A stretch of DNA of 64,000 bases from Roseomonas acroporae (GTDB taxonomy: Bacteria; Pseudomonadota; Alphaproteobacteria; Acetobacterales; Acetobacteraceae). Below are positions 16,777-24,671 of the stretch, piece after piece. Where the stretch lies: positions 1 to 64,000 of the forward strand of contig NZ_JALPRX010000002.1 of the NCBI RefSeq assembly GCF_023223525.1, written 5' to 3'. The position numbers and the translations under genes are program-made. The notes beneath the pieces were generated by a model. The model made no database searches, was not told where the DNA came from, and was given only the letters and a program-made list of their open reading frames with translations. The number at the start of each line of letters is the position of its first letter. Position 1 is the first letter of the stretch.

Positions 16777-18186
16777 TCAGCCCGGCGCGCCGCTGCCCGT
16801 GTAGTCGGCCACGAGGTGCAGCATGGCGCGCAGCCCCGGCAGCAGCCCCGCCTCGTCCACCCGGAAGCGCGGCGAATGGTTCGGCGCGGCGCCGGTCGTG
16901 CCCGGCGCGTCGATGCCGACGAAGAAGAACATCCCCGGCGCCGCCTGCGCGAAATAGGAGAAGTCCTCGCCGGCCGAGGAACGCTCGCCCTCCTTCGCGT
17001 GCTCGCCCGCGACGCGCGCGAGGCTCGGCGCCATGCGCGCCACCAGCGCGTCGTCGGCGACGATCGGCGGGTAGCCGTTCGCTTCCCACACCACCTCGGC
17101 CTCGGCGCCCATGCCGGTGGCGATGCCCTCGGCCAGCGCCTTCGTGCGCTGCATGATGCGCTGGCGCGTCGCCTCGTCGAAGGTGCGCAGCGTGCCGCTC
17201 AGCTCCACCTTGTCGGGGATGATGTTGTAGCGCGTGCCGGCATGGATGGTGCCGACGCTGAGCACCGCCGCCTGCCGCGTCACGTCCGTCTCGCGGCTCA
17301 CCAGGGTCTGCATCGCGGTGACGATCTGCGCCGCCGCCACCACCGGATCGACGCCCGCCCAGGGCATGGCGCCGTGCGTCTGCTTGCCCGTCACCGTCAT
17401 GCGGAAGCCGTCCGAGCTGGCGGTGACGGCGCCGGCGCGGTAGCGCAGCTCGCCCACCGGCAGGCCGGCGACGACGTGCAGGCCGAACACCGCGTCCGGC
17501 CTCGGGTCGGCCATGGCGCCCTGCTCGACCATCAGCCGCGCGCCGCCGATCTCGCCGTTCGGCAGCTTCTCCTCGGCGGGCTGGAACAGCAGCTTCACCG
17601 TGCCGCGCAGCGAGTCCCGGTTCGCCGCCAGCACCTCCGCCACCGCCATCTGGATCGCGACGTGGCAGTCGTGGCCGCAGGCGTGCATCACCCCCACCTC
17701 CTCGCCGCCCCACTGCGTGCGGGCCTTCGAGGCGAAGGGCAGGTCCACCTGCTCGGCGACGGGCAGCGCGTCCATGTCGGCGCGCAGCGCCACCACGGGG
17801 CCGGGACCGGCGCCGCCGCGCAGCACGGCGACGAGGCCGGTGACGGCGACGCCCTCGCGCACCTCCCAGCCCAGCGCGCGCAGATGGGCGGCGACCAGCG
17901 CGGCGGTGCGCCGCTCCTGGTTGCCCAGCTCCGGGTTCTGGTGGATGTCGCGGCGCCAGGCGATCATCCGCGGCTCGATCGCGGCGGCGGCGGCGTCGAG
18001 CCGGGCATGGATCGGGCGCGCGGCGCCCACGACGGCGACGGCGGCCGAGGCGGGCCGCGCGCGCAGCGCCGGCAAGGCGCAGCAGGCGCAGGCGAGGCCG
18101 AGCAGGCCGCGCCGGGTGGGAGCGGCGACCGCCTCGGCACGGAGGGCGGGGCAGCCGGGTCCTGGCGGCTGGCGGAACGGCGTCAT
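16777..18186 (-). CDS. Exported M20 family amidohydrolase (hippurate hydrolase-like)
   Basis: The 469-residue protein has a Tat-like leader (TRRGLLGLACACCALPALRA, cut near residue 45-50). It is followed by an M20D amidohydrolase with HQNPELGNQE, RADMDALPV, the metal-binding HACGHDCH, and the Glu-rich segment AEEKLPNGEIGG. SAGEDFSYF near the end is the usual C-terminal metal-ligand block. Relatives remove acyl groups from amino acids (hippurate, N-acyl-amino acids, IAA conjugates). The start at 18186 is an ATG placing the RR pair at a normal distance. It is transcribed toward the glutamate dehydrogenase but separated from it by a repeat region. Confidence 0.9.
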   Translation of the reverse strand: MTPFRQPPGPGCPALRAEAVAAPTRRGLLGLACACCALPALRARPASAAVAVVGAARPIHARLDAAAAAIEPRMIAWRRDIHQNPELGNQERRTAALVAAHLRALGWEVREGVAVTGLVAVLRGGAGPGPVVALRADMDALPVAEQVDLPFASKARTQWGGEEVGVMHACGHDCHVAIQMAVAEVLAANRDSLRGTVKLLFQPAEEKLPNGEIGGARLMVEQGAMADPRPDAVFGLHVVAGLPVGELRYRAGAVTASSDGFRMTVTGKQTHGAMPWAGVDPVVAAAQIVTAMQTLVSRETDVTRQAAVLSVGTIHAGTRYNIIPDKVELSGTLRTFDEATRQRIMQRTKALAEGIATGMGAEAEVVWEANGYPPIVADDALVARMAPSLARVAGEHAKEGERSSAGEDFSYFAQAAPGMFFFVGIDAPGTTGAAPNHSPRFRVDEAGLLPGLRAMLHLVADYTGSGAPG

Positions 18187-18358
18187 GGCGGGGCGACCTC
18201 GCGGGCTTGGGGAACCGGCCTCGCCGAGCATGGTCCAGGGCGGGGCAACGACGCCAGCGCCCCGCGCCGCGACCGGGACCGGGTGCGCGACGGATCCTCC
18301 TCCGGCGCGGATCCGCGCCGCGGGGCGCTCCCGCCCGGCGGCGATCCGCGCCGGCCGC

Positions 18359-18895
18359 TCAGCGATTCGTGTAGCGTGCCGTCAGCTCGCGCTCGCGCCG
18401 CTCGGTCTTGTCGAGCCGGCAGGCGAGGGTGGCCGGGCCCATGCCGGTGCCCTGGCCCCACTCGTAGGCGATCAACTCGCCGCAATCCGCGTCGCGGAAG
18501 GCGAGCCAGGCCCGCTGCGACACCTGCATCGCGCGCCGCCAGTTGGTCCGCTGCGTGGACACGGTGCCGCTATCGTTGTCGATCACGTGCAGGGCGCGCT
18601 CGAAGGCCTGGTTCATCGCCGTCTCGGCCCGGTTCAGCGCCGCCTCCAGGCACTCGCCCTGCTGCGCGGTCGAGGTCAGGCGGTCGCAGGGGCCGCCCGG
18701 GATGGGGTTGCCGCCGGGGGCGGGGGCCGGGGTGCCGGCGGGCGCGCGGCCGCCGGCCGGCGCCGGCCGGGCTTGCGTGGGCTGGGTCTGATTGGGTTGG
18801 GCCTGGGTGGGTTGAGCCTGGGCGGACGCGGCGCCGATCCCGGCCAGGGCCAGTTGCAGCAGCAGCAGAACGCCCGCTCGACGGCGCAACGGCAA
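18359..18895 (-). CDS. LprI-like (DUF1311) exported protein, TTG start
   Basis: The 178-residue protein has a signal peptide (PLRRRAGVLLLLQLALAG, cut near ASAQA), then a QPTQA low-complexity linker encoded by a 15-bp tandem repeat. A C-terminal DUF1311/LprI domain follows, with CDRLTSTAQQGECLEAALN, WLAFRDADCGELIAYEW and CRLDKTERRERELTARY. LprI of mycobacteria inhibits lysozyme; for this protein that role is only suggested. The TTG at 18895 is chosen because GGGAGG lies 7 bases upstream and the signal peptide then starts normally. ATG codons further upstream would add over 60 non-family residues. Confidence 0.78.
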   Translation of the reverse strand: MPLRRRAGVLLLLQLALAGIGAASAQAQPTQAQPNQTQPTQARPAPAGGRAPAGTPAPAPGGNPIPGGPCDRLTSTAQQGECLEAALNRAETAMNQAFERALHVIDNDSGTVSTQRTNWRRAMQVSQRAWLAFRDADCGELIAYEWGQGTGMGPATLACRLDKTERRERELTARYTNR

Positions 18896-19280
18896 CGGCC
18901 CGCCTCCCGCGCAGGCGCCGCCCGCCTCCGTCGCGGCGGCGCCCTGCCATGCCAGGCAGGGCCACCGTCGGGCCGGACGGTCCGCCGGCGTGGAGCCGCG
19001 CCGGATGCGCTGAGCGGCGGCGATGCGCAGCCCCGGCCGGACCGCCTGGCGCGGCGGTCCCGGCGGCATCCATGTCCGGTGCGCCATGCTGCTCCGCTCC
19101 CGTTCCATCCCGCCGAATCGCCCGCCGGTTCCGGCCGCGCGCAGGATAGAGCGGATCGGTGGCGGGCGGCATGCCCGGTGGCGCGAATCCACCCTGAAAA
19201 CAACGGGCTACGGCGGGGCGCGGACCCGGCCGGACCGCGCTGCGCCATGAGCCGAGGCCCGGCCGTGCCCGCAAGGCCGC
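18896..19280. other. Region upstream of the LprI-like gene with two tandem hairpins
   Basis: Between dut and the LprI-like gene lie two perfect inverted repeats: GCCCTGCC-N6-GGCAGGGC (18941-18962) and ACCGTC-N6-GACGGT (18964-18981). They are about 45-85 bases before the LprI start, so they would be in its mRNA leader if transcription begins further up. I see no gene in the rest. Confidence 0.5.
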
Positions 19281-19826
19281 TCAGGCCGGCTCCGATCCCG
19301 TCGTCGCACCCGTGCCGGTGCTGCCGAAGCCGCCGGCGCCGCGCGCGGAGGGGCGCGAGAACGCCTCGACCACCGAGAAGCGTGGCCGGAGCACCGGCAC
19401 GAACAGCATCTGCGCGAAGCGCTCGCCGGGCGCGATGGCGATGGGCGGGCTGCCCGGCGGGTTGCGGTTCCAGGCGCTGACCAGGATCGGGCCGGTGTAG
19501 TCGGGGTCGATCAGCCCGGTGCCGTTGCCCATCAGCAGCCCCTCGCGGTGCCCGCGCCCGGAGCGGGGCAGCACCAGCGCGGCGAGGTGCGGGTCGGCCA
19601 TGTGCAGGGCGATGCCGGCCGGGATCAGCAGCGGCGGCGCGCCGGCCTCGACCAGCGCGGGCGCCTCCAGGCAGGCGTGCAGGTCGATCGCCGCCGCCAT
19701 CGCGCTGGCGTAGCGCGGCAGGCCCCATTCGTGCAGGCGCGGGTCGAGGATGCGGATCTCCACCGGCGGCGCCATGTCCGCCGCCGGTGAAGCCGGCGGG
19801 GCACCGCGCGGCGCGTCGTCGCTCAC
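19281..19826 (-). CDS. dut: dUTP diphosphatase
   Basis: The 181-residue protein has all five dUTPase motifs in order: AAIDLHA (about 45-51), PRSGRGHREG (about 85-94), NGTGLIDPDYTGPI (about 100-113), GERFAQMLF (about 132-140) and the C-terminal P-loop-like RGAGGFGSTG (about 162-171). It hydrolyses dUTP to dUMP and pyrophosphate as a cytoplasmic trimer, keeping uracil out of DNA and supplying dTMP synthesis. It starts with GTG at 19826, whose GTGA overlaps the stop of the upstream gene by four bases, so the two are translationally coupled. An N-terminal extension of about 20 Ala/Pro-rich residues precedes the domain. Confidence 0.96.
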   Translation of the reverse strand: MSDDAPRGAPPASPAADMAPPVEIRILDPRLHEWGLPRYASAMAAAIDLHACLEAPALVEAGAPPLLIPAGIALHMADPHLAALVLPRSGRGHREGLLMGNGTGLIDPDYTGPILVSAWNRNPPGSPPIAIAPGERFAQMLFVPVLRPRFSVVEAFSRPSARGAGGFGSTGTGATTGSEPA

Positions 19827-20482
19827 CGGGGCATCCCGGGTGGCGCGACGGCGGGTGCGCCGATGGGGGCGCCGATGGGGGCGCCAGCGGCGGGGGCGGC
19901 GGGCACGCCGGCGGGCGGGCGATACTGGGCGAGCAGCGACACCGTCCGGTCCACCTCGCGCCGGGCCGTGGCGAGGTCGCCGCTCAGCAGCGCGGCACGG
20001 GCCCCGGCGAGCCAGCGCACCGGACCGCCATCCACGGGCTGGTCGGCCTGCCAGGGCAGGGTGGAGCGGGTCAGCAGCCGCGTCTCGGCGCGCTCGATCA
20101 GCTCGTTGGCCTCGCCGTTGCGGCCGGCGCCCAGCGCCGCCAGCGCCGCCCGCAGCAGCCCGTAGGCGCCCTCGGGCGCGAATTCGTCGGCCGCCAGCGC
20201 ATCCCGCCGCTGCGCGCCGACCGGCGCCGGGGTGGCGGAGCCGCGCTCGTCGCGCATCTCCCCCAGCGCCCCGCCGCCCGGGGGAAGGGGCGCGGTGCCC
20301 GGCCCGGCATGGGGCGGCGGGGCCGCGCCTGGCGTCTGGGTCATGGTCGCCTGGGCCAAGGTCGCCTGGGCCATGGTGGTCTGGGCCATGGCGGTCCGGG
20401 CCATGGCCGGCACGGCCGCGAGCAGCGCCAGGCCGAGGCCGGCCGCGCCGAGGGCGGGCCGGCGGGGGAAGGGGGAATGCAT
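19823..20482 (-). CDS. Exported protein of unknown function coupled to dut
   Basis: The 219-residue protein starts with a signal peptide (RRPALGAAGLGLALLAAVPAMA). Four or five MAQAT-like pentapeptides follow, encoded by a 15-bp tandem repeat (20331-20405), then a Pro-rich linker. The helical domain (about 90-185) has GAYGLLRAALAALGAGRNGEANELIERAETRL-type amphipathic pattern and looks like a short TPR-like helical array. The C-terminus is an Ala/Pro tail with GAPIGAPIGAP, another 12-bp repeat. I do not recognise a named family. Its stop overlaps the dut start (GTGA). Periplasmic location is likely. Confidence 0.7.
   Translation of the reverse strand: MHSPFPRRPALGAAGLGLALLAAVPAMARTAMAQTTMAQATLAQATMTQTPGAAPPPHAGPGTAPLPPGGGALGEMRDERGSATPAPVGAQRRDALAADEFAPEGAYGLLRAALAALGAGRNGEANELIERAETRLLTRSTLPWQADQPVDGGPVRWLAGARAALLSGDLATARREVDRTVSLLAQYRPPAGVPAAPAAGAPIGAPIGAPAVAPPGMPR
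20331..20405. repeat. 15-bp tandem repeat inside a coding region, five copies
   Basis: Five 15-bp units related to GTCGCCTGGGCCATG occupy 20331-20405 and encode repeated (M)AQAT pentapeptides just after the signal peptide of the dut-coupled protein. The length is in frame, so copy-number change would keep the reading frame. Confidence 0.85.
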
Positions 20483-20538
20483 CCGATCGGCTCTCCTCGT
20501 GCCACGCGGTCGGGCGCCGCCGGCGGCGGCCCGGCGGC

Positions 20539-21591
20539 TCAGCCCAGCACGGTGGCGACGTCGTGGCGCGACGAGACGCCGATCAGCGTCCGCAGGTCGG
20601 CCTGCGGCCGGGCGCCGAAATGGCCGATCACCTCGGCCGCCGCGACGGAACCCCAGCGGCCGCACTCGGGCAGCGGCAGGCCGCGCGAGAGCGCCGCCAG
20701 GAAGCCCGCCGCGTAGGCGTCGCCGGCGCCGGTCGTGTCCACCACCCGTGCCGGCTCGGCGTTCACGGCGTGCGCCTCGGCGCCGGCGAGGATCACGCTG
20801 CCCCGCTCGGAGCGGGTCAGCGCCGCCAGCCCGACCTCGGTGCGGGCGGCCGCGGCGGCCTCGTCGAAGCTTTCCGCCTCGTAGAGCGCGCAGACCTCGG
20901 CCTCGTTGGCGAACAGGATGTCGGCCTCGTCGCGCACGAAGGCGCGGAACGCCGCGCGGTGGCGGCCGACGCAGAAGGGGTCGGACAGGCTGATCGCCAC
21001 CTTGCGGCCGGCCGCGTGGGCGATGCGCGCCGCCTCCCGGAACGCCGCCTGCGCCGCCGGCGGGTCGAACAGGTAGCCCTCGAGGTAGACGATGCCCGCC
21101 CCCCGGATCGCCGCCGCGTCCAGGTCCGCCAAGCCGAAGCTGACGCAGGCGCCGAGATAGGTGTTCATGGTGCGCTGCCCGTCCGGCGTCACCAGGATCA
21201 GGCAGCGTGCCGTGGGGGCGCCGCCCCCTTGCCCCAGGGCGAGCGGCGCGGTCGGGAAGCGCACGCCGGCGGCCTCGATGTCGTGGCGGAAGGCGGCGCC
21301 GAGCAGGTCGTCGGCCACCTTGCCGAGGAAGCCCACCCGCGCGCCCAGCGAGGCCGCCACGGCGCAGGTGTTGGCCGCCGAGCCGCCGGAGCTCTCGATG
21401 CCCGGCCCCATCGCGGCGTAGAGCGCCTCGGCCTCGTCGGTGTCGATCAGGCGCATGCTGCCCTTGTCGAGGCCGCGCCCGTCCAGGAAGCCGTCCTCGG
21501 CGCGCGCCAGCACGTCGACGATGGCGTTGCCGATGCCCAGGATGTCGAGGACGGTGCCGGGCTGGGACGGCTGGTCGCTGGTCGCGGTCAT
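20539..21591 (-). CDS. PfkB family carbohydrate/nucleoside kinase (adenosine kinase-like)
   Basis: The 350-residue protein is a ribokinase-fold (PfkB) kinase: DILGIGNAIVDVLA at the start, GGSAANTCAVAASLGA (PfkB signature 1) and VDTTGAGDAYAAGFL (signature 2, with the anion hole and catalytic Asp, about 295-309). The order and MNTYLGACVSF block resemble the group annotated as adenosine kinase in alphaproteobacteria, which phosphorylates adenosine or a sugar with ATP. The ATG at 21591 starts just before the domain. It is cytoplasmic. It is transcribed away from the EI24-like gene across a repeat-bearing divergent region. Confidence 0.88.
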   Translation of the reverse strand: MTATSDQPSQPGTVLDILGIGNAIVDVLARAEDGFLDGRGLDKGSMRLIDTDEAEALYAAMGPGIESSGGSAANTCAVAASLGARVGFLGKVADDLLGAAFRHDIEAAGVRFPTAPLALGQGGGAPTARCLILVTPDGQRTMNTYLGACVSFGLADLDAAAIRGAGIVYLEGYLFDPPAAQAAFREAARIAHAAGRKVAISLSDPFCVGRHRAAFRAFVRDEADILFANEAEVCALYEAESFDEAAAAARTEVGLAALTRSERGSVILAGAEAHAVNAEPARVVDTTGAGDAYAAGFLAALSRGLPLPECGRWGSVAAAEVIGHFGARPQADLRTLIGVSSRHDVATVLG

Positions 21592-21686
21592 CGGGAAACC
21601 CCTCGGAGGCGGCGGTGCGCCGCACGGTCCGGGCGGGGATACCGCCCGATGGCGTGCCGCGGCAACTGCGCCGGCGGCCGCCGCGC

Positions 21687-21720
21687 GTCCGGGTTCCCGT
21701 CCGGGCTCCCGTCCGGGGAC
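21687..21720. repeat. 12-bp tandem repeat in a divergent intergenic region
   Basis: The unit GTCCGGGTTCCC occurs at 21687, again at 21699 with one change, and partially at 21711, between the PfkB kinase and the EI24-like gene. Confidence 0.75.
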
Positions 21721-21877
21721 GATCCGGCCCTGCGGACGAGATCCTCCAGGGACGAGACCTCCCGGCGACGACCCGCGGGGGCGGCTTGCCATGGAACCAC
21801 CCCGGTGGGACGGGTCTTTCTCGTCGTCGCGCCCGGCCCGCCGGGCGGCGCCATGCCCGGACCGGAATTCGCTGCCC

Positions 21878-22573
21878 ATGCCCGCCATCCTCGCCGCCCT
21901 GGTGCTGCCCCTCCGACAGCTCGGCGACCCGGCCTTCTACGGGCCGCTGCTGAAGGGGGCGGGCGCCGCGCTGGTGCTGTTCGCGGGGCTGCTGGTCGGC
22001 ACGGTCTGGGGCGTCGGCGCGCTGACCGACCACTGGTCGGGCTGGATCGGCGGCACGCTGCAGGCGCTGGGCGGCCTCGCCTCGGTGCTGCTGGCCGGCT
22101 GGCTGTTCATCCCGATGACGCTGGCCATCTCCGGCCTGTTCCTCAACGAGGTGGCCGAGGCGGTGGAGCGCCGCTACTACCCGGCCCTGCCGCCCGCGCG
22201 CGGCGCCAGCAACGCGGCGCAGATCCGCTACGCCGTCGGCTTCGCGCTGCGGGTGCTGCTGCTGAACGTGGTGCTGCTGCCGCTCGCCTTCTTCCTGCCG
22301 GGGGTCGGCACCGTGCTGGCCTACGCGCTGGCCGGCTACGCGCTGGGTGCCGGCCTGTTCGACGGCGTGGCGCAGCGGCGCATGAGCGTGCCCGAGTCGC
22401 GGCGGCTGCGCTGGCGCCGCGCCTTCCCGGTCTTCGTGGTGGGGGGGCTGGCGGCGCTGGCGGCCACGGTGCCGGGGCTGAACCTGCTGGTGCCCGTGCT
22501 CGGCACGGCGGCGATGACCCATGTCCTGCACCGCTCCGGCGGCACCCCGGCATCGGCATCGCGGGCCGGCTGA
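21878..22573 (+). CDS. EI24/CysZ-like membrane protein
   Basis: The 231-residue protein has four or five membrane helices and the EI24-domain pattern: an N-terminal LRQLGDPAFYGPLLKG amphipathic start, GLFLNEVAEAVERRYYPALP after the second helix, FALRVLLLNVVLLP and GYALGAGLFDGVAQRRM in the second half. Relatives include CysZ, a sulfate transporter, but many are uncharacterised. The start at 21878 gives the family N-terminus; upstream codons are noncoding-like. It is alone on the plus strand, followed by a repeat-bearing gap before the bactofilin gene. Sulfate transport is only one possibility. Confidence 0.8.
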   Translation: MPAILAALVLPLRQLGDPAFYGPLLKGAGAALVLFAGLLVGTVWGVGALTDHWSGWIGGTLQALGGLASVLLAGWLFIPMTLAISGLFLNEVAEAVERRYYPALPPARGASNAAQIRYAVGFALRVLLLNVVLLPLAFFLPGVGTVLAYALAGYALGAGLFDGVAQRRMSVPESRRLRWRRAFPVFVVGGLAALAATVPGLNLLVPVLGTAAMTHVLHRSGGTPASASRAG

Positions 22574-22913
22574 GCCGGCCGGCATCCGCTCCTCCGCCCG
22601 GGCGAAGCCGCCGCCCCGCGCTCCTCCCGCCCCGGCGGCGCCGGTCCGGCCGCCGGCCCGCGCCCCGGCGGCATCCGCCGGCCTGCGCCTCGGCGGCGTC
22701 CGCCGGCCTGCCGGCGAAATCGGCGGCTGGCCGCCCCTTTTCCATGCCGGAGCGGTTGTGCCGGACGGATGCCGCGTGTTAGCCGGGCCGGCAGGCGGGA
22801 TGCCCCGGCCGGACCCTCGGGCCCTGCCGGACCGCTCGCCGGCCGCGCCCCGGGGGGGACCAGCGCGGCCCGGCGCTCATCGCAACTCCGTCCTATTCGA
22901 GGGGGAACGACGC
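22574..22913. other. Intergenic gap with a 25-bp tandem repeat
   Basis: This gap precedes the bactofilin gene. A 20-bp segment CGGCGGCATCCGCCGGCCTG at 22666 recurs at 22691 with one change (25-bp period). GAGGGGGAAC just before the bactofilin ATG is its ribosome site. I see no gene here. Confidence 0.55.
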
Positions 22914-23588
22914 ATGGCCATCTTCCGCCGCAAACCGGAGGAGGGCTCGGTCGCGCCAGCGACCGACGATGCCCTTTCCGCCCTACCGCCACCGGGTCCG
23001 CTCAACGCCCTGCCGACCGGGCGCGACCCCGAGCTTGCCGTTCCGCCGTTCCGACCCGCACCCAAGGAGACGCCGATGTCCCTCGCCCCGAAGCCGAGCG
23101 TCGGTCCCGCGGGTGGCGCCGTGCCGCCCGCCGCCGTGCCGCGCCCGGCCGGTGCGCCCGTCGGCGCCCGTCCGGCGCCGCGCCCCGAGCCGGCCGAGCG
23201 CCGCACCCTCGTGGTCGGCAAGGGCATCAGCCTGCAGGGCACGGTGGCCGATGCCGAGCGACTGGTGGTCGAGGGCACCGTCGAGTCGCAGATGATCCAC
23301 GCGGCCGAGCTCTCCATCTCGCATTCCGGCGTCTTCAAGGGCGAGGTCGAGGTGGAGGAGGCGGAGATCGCCGGCTTCTTCGACGGCACCCTGACCGCCC
23401 GCACCAGCCTGGTGATCCGCTCGACCGGGCGCATCTCCGGCGTCGCCCGCTGCAAGCGCCTGCAGGTCGAGGAGGGGGGGCAGGTCTCCGGCCGCATGGA
23501 GATGCTGACCGACCAGGCCAATGCCACCCCGGCGATGCCCACCGCCATGCCGGTCCGCCCGCGCCCGGCCGACGCGCCCGACGCCTGA
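22914..23588 (+). CDS. Bactofilin (polymer-forming cytoskeletal protein)
   Basis: The 224-residue protein has a long disordered, Pro-rich N-terminus (1-95). The bactofilin beta-helix core (about 98-200) follows: TLVVGKGISLQGTVADAERLVVEGTVES, GVFKGEVEVEEAEIAGFFDG and a STGRISGVARCKRLQVEEGGQVSG turn series. A short Pro-rich tail ends it. Bactofilins polymerise without nucleotide into membrane-associated filaments that place cell-wall enzymes, stalks or other structures. The ATG at 22914 has a good ribosome site. In many species bactofilin genes adjoin an M23 peptidase gene; none is present here. The first residues MAIFRRKP may act as a membrane-targeting sequence, which is inference. Confidence 0.92.
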   Translation: MAIFRRKPEEGSVAPATDDALSALPPPGPLNALPTGRDPELAVPPFRPAPKETPMSLAPKPSVGPAGGAVPPAAVPRPAGAPVGARPAPRPEPAERRTLVVGKGISLQGTVADAERLVVEGTVESQMIHAAELSISHSGVFKGEVEVEEAEIAGFFDGTLTARTSLVIRSTGRISGVARCKRLQVEEGGQVSGRMEMLTDQANATPAMPTAMPVRPRPADAPDA

Positions 23589-23873
23589 GGCGCCCAGGGA
23601 GGCTCCCAAGGGGGGCACCCGGGGAGGATATCCGGGGGGACGCCGCCGCGCCGCCGGTCCGGCCGATCGGGGCTGGCGGCACCGGGGCATTCCCTCGCGG
23701 AGACGGCCGCGGCGTGGACCCGGGCGGCGCGCCGGCCGCGGGGCCGGACGCCGCCCTGACGCCGGGACCGGCCGCGCCGGCGGCCACCCGGCCCCGCTAC
23801 CGAGGCACTACCCGCGCCGCGCGGCCGCGGCCGGTCCCCGTGGCGTCGATCGCCGCGACAAGGCGGATGCGTG
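23589..23873. other. Gap between the bactofilin and lipoprotein genes
   Basis: This region is purine-rich just after the bactofilin stop (repeated GGGAGG and GGGGAGG blocks) and otherwise featureless. I see no gene or clear promoter. Confidence 0.4.
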
Positions 23874-24551
23874 ATGGCGAAGGGCCTGCGCCTCGTTCCC
23901 GTGATCCTGCTGCTCCTCGGCTGCGGTGGCAGCGGCGTGCCCGGCCCGGAAATGGCCGAGGCCTTGCAGGCGGCGCTCGATTCGGCCCGCGCCGCGGTGG
24001 CGGCCACGCCGACCGATCCCGCCGCGGCGCGCCGGGGCGACGGCCCGGTTCCGTCACCGGCCCAGCCCGTGTCGGCGGGTGCCGCATCCAGGCAGGCGCC
24101 GGCGGATGCGCCGATGGATGCTCCCTGGGAGATGAGCCTCGCCGCCACGCCGGGCGTGCCGGCGGCCGGCCGGTCCGTCCTGCCGGCCGTTCCCGGCCAC
24201 GGCCCGCCGGCCGTTGCCGGCCACGGGCAGGCGGTGGGCATGCTGCCCCGTTCCCACGAGGCGCCGCCGGGCCTGCCGGCCCATGCCGCCCAACTGCTCG
24301 GCCTGCCTTCCACGGCGCTGCGGCACTGGCTGGGCGAGCCCTCGCTGCGCCGCCGCGACGGGCCGGCCGAGATCTGGCTCTATCTCGGCGCCGTCTGCGC
24401 GCTGGACGTGATCCTGTACGAGGAGCCCGGCCGGGACGCGCCGCAGGTGGGCTTCGCGGCGGCCCGCGCCACCGGCACGGAGCGGCGCAGCGAGGCGGCC
24501 TGCCTGCGTGAGCTGGCGACGACGGCGCGGCGCGGCGGCGCGGGAGGATAG
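23874..24551 (+). CDS. Lipoprotein of unknown function
   Basis: The 225-residue protein has a lipoprotein signal (MAKGLRLVPVILLLLGC, lipid Cys about 17). An Ala/Pro-rich middle contains a 24-bp duplication (24183-24230, giving PAVPGHG/PAVAGHG). The conserved-looking C-terminal domain (about 140-215) has LLGLPSTALRHWLGEPSLRR, EIWLYLGAVCALDVILYEEP and SEAACLRELA. Two Cys residues in that domain could form a disulfide. The pattern (a short helix, then a W.Y...CALD strand pair) recalls SmpA/OmlA-like folds, but I cannot assign a family. GTG at 23871 is an alternative start one codon upstream. Confidence 0.75.
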   Translation: MAKGLRLVPVILLLLGCGGSGVPGPEMAEALQAALDSARAAVAATPTDPAAARRGDGPVPSPAQPVSAGAASRQAPADAPMDAPWEMSLAATPGVPAAGRSVLPAVPGHGPPAVAGHGQAVGMLPRSHEAPPGLPAHAAQLLGLPSTALRHWLGEPSLRRRDGPAEIWLYLGAVCALDVILYEEPGRDAPQVGFAAARATGTERRSEAACLRELATTARRGGAGG

Positions 24552-24608
24552 GGCGCTCCCAGGCCGGGCGTCCTCGCCAGGCGACGCGGAACATGCGGCC
24601 GGATGCGG

Positions 24609-24632
24609 CCCCGCCCGTCGCGGCGGGCGGGG
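24609..24632. terminator. Bidirectional hairpin between convergent genes
   Basis: A perfect 9-bp stem CCCCGCCCG/CGGGCGGGG with a 6-nt loop lies between the stop codons of two converging genes (24551 plus, 24672 minus). Position and symmetry suit a shared terminator; no T-tract is present. Confidence 0.5.
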
Positions 24633-24671
24633 GCGGACGAGGGACCGGCCGCCGACACCTTCCGGCCCCGC

